From Verrucomicrobiota bacterium (GTDB taxonomy: Bacteria; Verrucomicrobiota; Verrucomicrobiia; Limisphaerales; DSYF01), in the NCBI GenBank assembly GCA_025457725.1, contig JALOTU010000207.1, forward strand, positions 1-8,335: a stretch of DNA of 8,335 bases. The letters run 5' to 3'. Of the stretch, positions 6,942-8,335 are shown in pieces (within the stretch, counting starts at the first letter, position 1; every line of letters starts with the position of its first letter). Position numbers and translations under genes: made by a program. The notes beneath the pieces are model-generated. The model was given only the letters and a program-made list of their open reading frames with translations, was not told where the DNA came from and did no database searches.

Positions 6942-8335
6942 ATGTGGCTGGAATCCTGGTTGGTGCGTAGTCGTTACCCTCACGCCGTGGCGGCGGGTGT
7001 GCTGCTGGCGCTGGCGTTCCCAAATTGTGAGATCTCTGGTTTGGCCTGGGTCGCTCCAGCCCTCATGCTGGGCGTGGCTGCGGGGACCGACGGCAAACAG
7101 GCCTTCCGCATCGGCTACATGGCGGGCCTGGCTTATCACCTGACTTCACTGTATTGGCTGCTGCTGATCCCGGTCACCTTCTTTCCCATCCTGGGATGGG
7201 TGTCCTTGAGCGCGTATCTGTCCCTGTACACCGCGACCTGGGTCTGGGGTGCCTGGCGCCTGTGGCCGTCTGTCCCGGGCCCATTCCAAGCGCCAGGGCT
7301 GCCGCCGCCATCCTGGCCGGTTTGGAGCAAACGAACGGTGTGGTGCATTGGGGTGGCCGCGTTGTGGGTGGGACTGGAGATCATTCGCGCACGGCTGCTG
7401 GGTGGATTCCCCTGGAACATCCTGGGCGCATCCCAGTTTCAGCTCACACCGCTGATTCAGGTCTCACGCTTCACGGGTGTGTATGGGGTGTCGTTCCTGG
7501 TGGTCTGGTTTTCTGCCGCCTTGCTTTGCACGGGCATGGGGCTGCTCCGGGCCCCCTCGCGGCGCACGCCGTGGCTTCTGGATCTGGCATTGCCCGCACT
7601 GGCCATCGCGTCGCTTTTTAGCTGGGGATGGAGGGTTGTGGAAGTCGCGCCTCTACCGGAAAAGGTGCTTCGGGTGGCGGTGGTCCAGCCCAGCATTCCA
7701 CAAACCGAGATCTGGGATCCCGAGGAGAACGCCTCCCGGTTCGAAGAACTTCTCCAGCTCAGCAGTCAGGCGCTGGCGGAAAGCCCCGACCTGTTGCTCT
7801 GGCCCGAGGCGGCGGTGCCGGAGCTGTTGCGCTGGGATGAACCGACTTACACCAGTATCACCGGGTTGGCGCGGTCCAACCACACCTGGATGATCATTGG
7901 CGCGGATGACGCCATCCCCGGGGCGACCCCTACGGATCCCGTGACCTACTTTAACAGCTCATGGTTGATTGATCCCGAAGGTGGGATTGCTGGGACCTAC
8001 CGAAAACAGCAACTGGTGGCGTTCGGGGAGGAGGTTCCCTTCACTCGCTGGCTGCCATTCCTGAAGTGGCTGACCCCCATCACCGGCGCGTTTACCCGGG
8101 GCGAGGCCTTCGTGTCCTTCCCCATGGATACCCTGGCAGTGGAGACCGTCACGCTGATTTGCTTCGAGGACGTCTTTCCCCACCTCGCGCGCAAGAGCGT
8201 GACGGAAGGAACGGATTTCATGGTCAACCTGACCAATGACGGGTGGTTTCGCGAGGGCGCCGCGCAGCGCCAGCAGGCAGCCAACTCGGTCTTTCGCGCG
8301 GTCGAAAACGGCGTGCCGCTGATTCGATGCACCAA
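6942..8335 (+). CDS. lnt: Apolipoprotein N-acyltransferase (3' truncated by window edge)
   Basis: Lnt is an integral inner-membrane enzyme of the nitrilase superfamily that N-acylates the terminal cysteine of apolipoproteins, taking the acyl chain from phosphatidylethanolamine. The frame is open from ATG 6942 to the window end, giving 464 residues; the family is about 500-540, so some 50-70 residues are missing. The N-terminal half is hydrophobic with about six membrane segments and contains the family motif GGFPWN (154-159). The nitrilase domain begins near residue 242 (VLRVAVVQPSIPQ) and shows the catalytic triad: Glu 289 in LLLWPEAAVP, Lys 355 in YRKQQLVAFGE, and Cys 407 in ICFEDVFP. These are equivalent to E267, K335 and C387 of E. 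coli. NLTNDGWF follows. An in-frame TGA at 6927-6929 limits the start, and ATG 6942 is the first ATG after it; no Shine-Dalgarno sequence is seen. The 76-nt gap after aas holds no terminator, so co-transcription with aas is plausible. Confidence 0.95.
   Translation, partial: MWLESWLVRSRYPHAVAAGVLLALAFPNCEISGLAWVAPALMLGVAAGTDGKQAFRIGYMAGLAYHLTSLYWLLLIPVTFFPILGWVSLSAYLSLYTATWVWGAWRLWPSVPGPFQAPGLPPPSWPVWSKRTVWCIGVAALWVGLEIIRARLLGGFPWNILGASQFQLTPLIQVSRFTGVYGVSFLVVWFSAALLCTGMGLLRAPSRRTPWLLDLALPALAIASLFSWGWRVVEVAPLPEKVLRVAVVQPSIPQTEIWDPEENASRFEELLQLSSQALAESPDLLLWPEAAVPELLRWDEPTYTSITGLARSNHTWMIIGADDAIPGATPTDPVTYFNSSWLIDPEGGIAGTYRKQQLVAFGEEVPFTRWLPFLKWLTPITGAFTRGEAFVSFPMDTLAVETVTLICFEDVFPHLARKSVTEGTDFMVNLTNDGWFREGAAQRQQAANSVFRAVENGVPLIRCT

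Noticed and set aside
1..8335. Defence system, prophage, insertion sequence or CRISPR array
   Set aside because: No transposase, integrase, repeat-spacer pattern, terminal repeats or phage-like genes are present. RecN is an ordinary repair protein and not evidence of a defence island.

Overview
The window is a GC-rich, gene-dense stretch of chromosome from a Gram-negative (diderm) bacterium. It has no mobile elements, RNA genes or CRISPR arrays that I can recognise. The most likely source is a member of the Verrucomicrobiota / PVC group. That is an inference: the RecN fragment carries unusual nucleotide-binding loop sequences (HGPHDHQ, SSGELAR, FDEVDANIGG) that I associate with that group, and Shine-Dalgarno sequences are weak or absent at most starts. 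The phylum could not be tested here. The presence of Lnt, which completes lipoprotein acylation, fits a cell with an outer membrane.

Layout, left to right: (1) the 3' part of recN (+), missing about 20 N-terminal codons; (2) two minus-strand ABC-2 type permease genes that converge on recN, joined stop-to-start with a strong GGAGG ribosome site, and with no ATPase gene beside them; (3) a short divergent intergenic region with a 16-bp inverted repeat; (4) a plus-strand gene for an unknown multi-pass membrane protein with a signal peptide and a soluble C-terminal domain; (5) a C-rich intergenic gap of 135 nt with a weak promoter candidate; (6) a full-length bifunctional aas-type gene (PlsC-like acyltransferase plus AMP-forming acyl-ACP synthetase); (7) the start of lnt, apolipoprotein N-acyltransferase, running off the right edge with all three catalytic residues inside the window.

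The genes from about 3.3 kb onward form a plausible envelope-lipid neighbourhood. In the E. coli scheme Lnt takes an acyl chain from phosphatidylethanolamine and releases 2-acyl-lysophospholipid, and Aas re-acylates that lysophospholipid using acyl-ACP. Here the two genes sit side by side on the same strand, which would pair the producer of the by-product with the enzyme that repairs it. The membrane protein upstream and the ABC permease pair have no assigned substrate. The window holds mostly recognisable families. The items most worth a second look are the aas-lnt pairing, the unknown membrane protein, the ATPase-less permease pair and the altered RecN loops.
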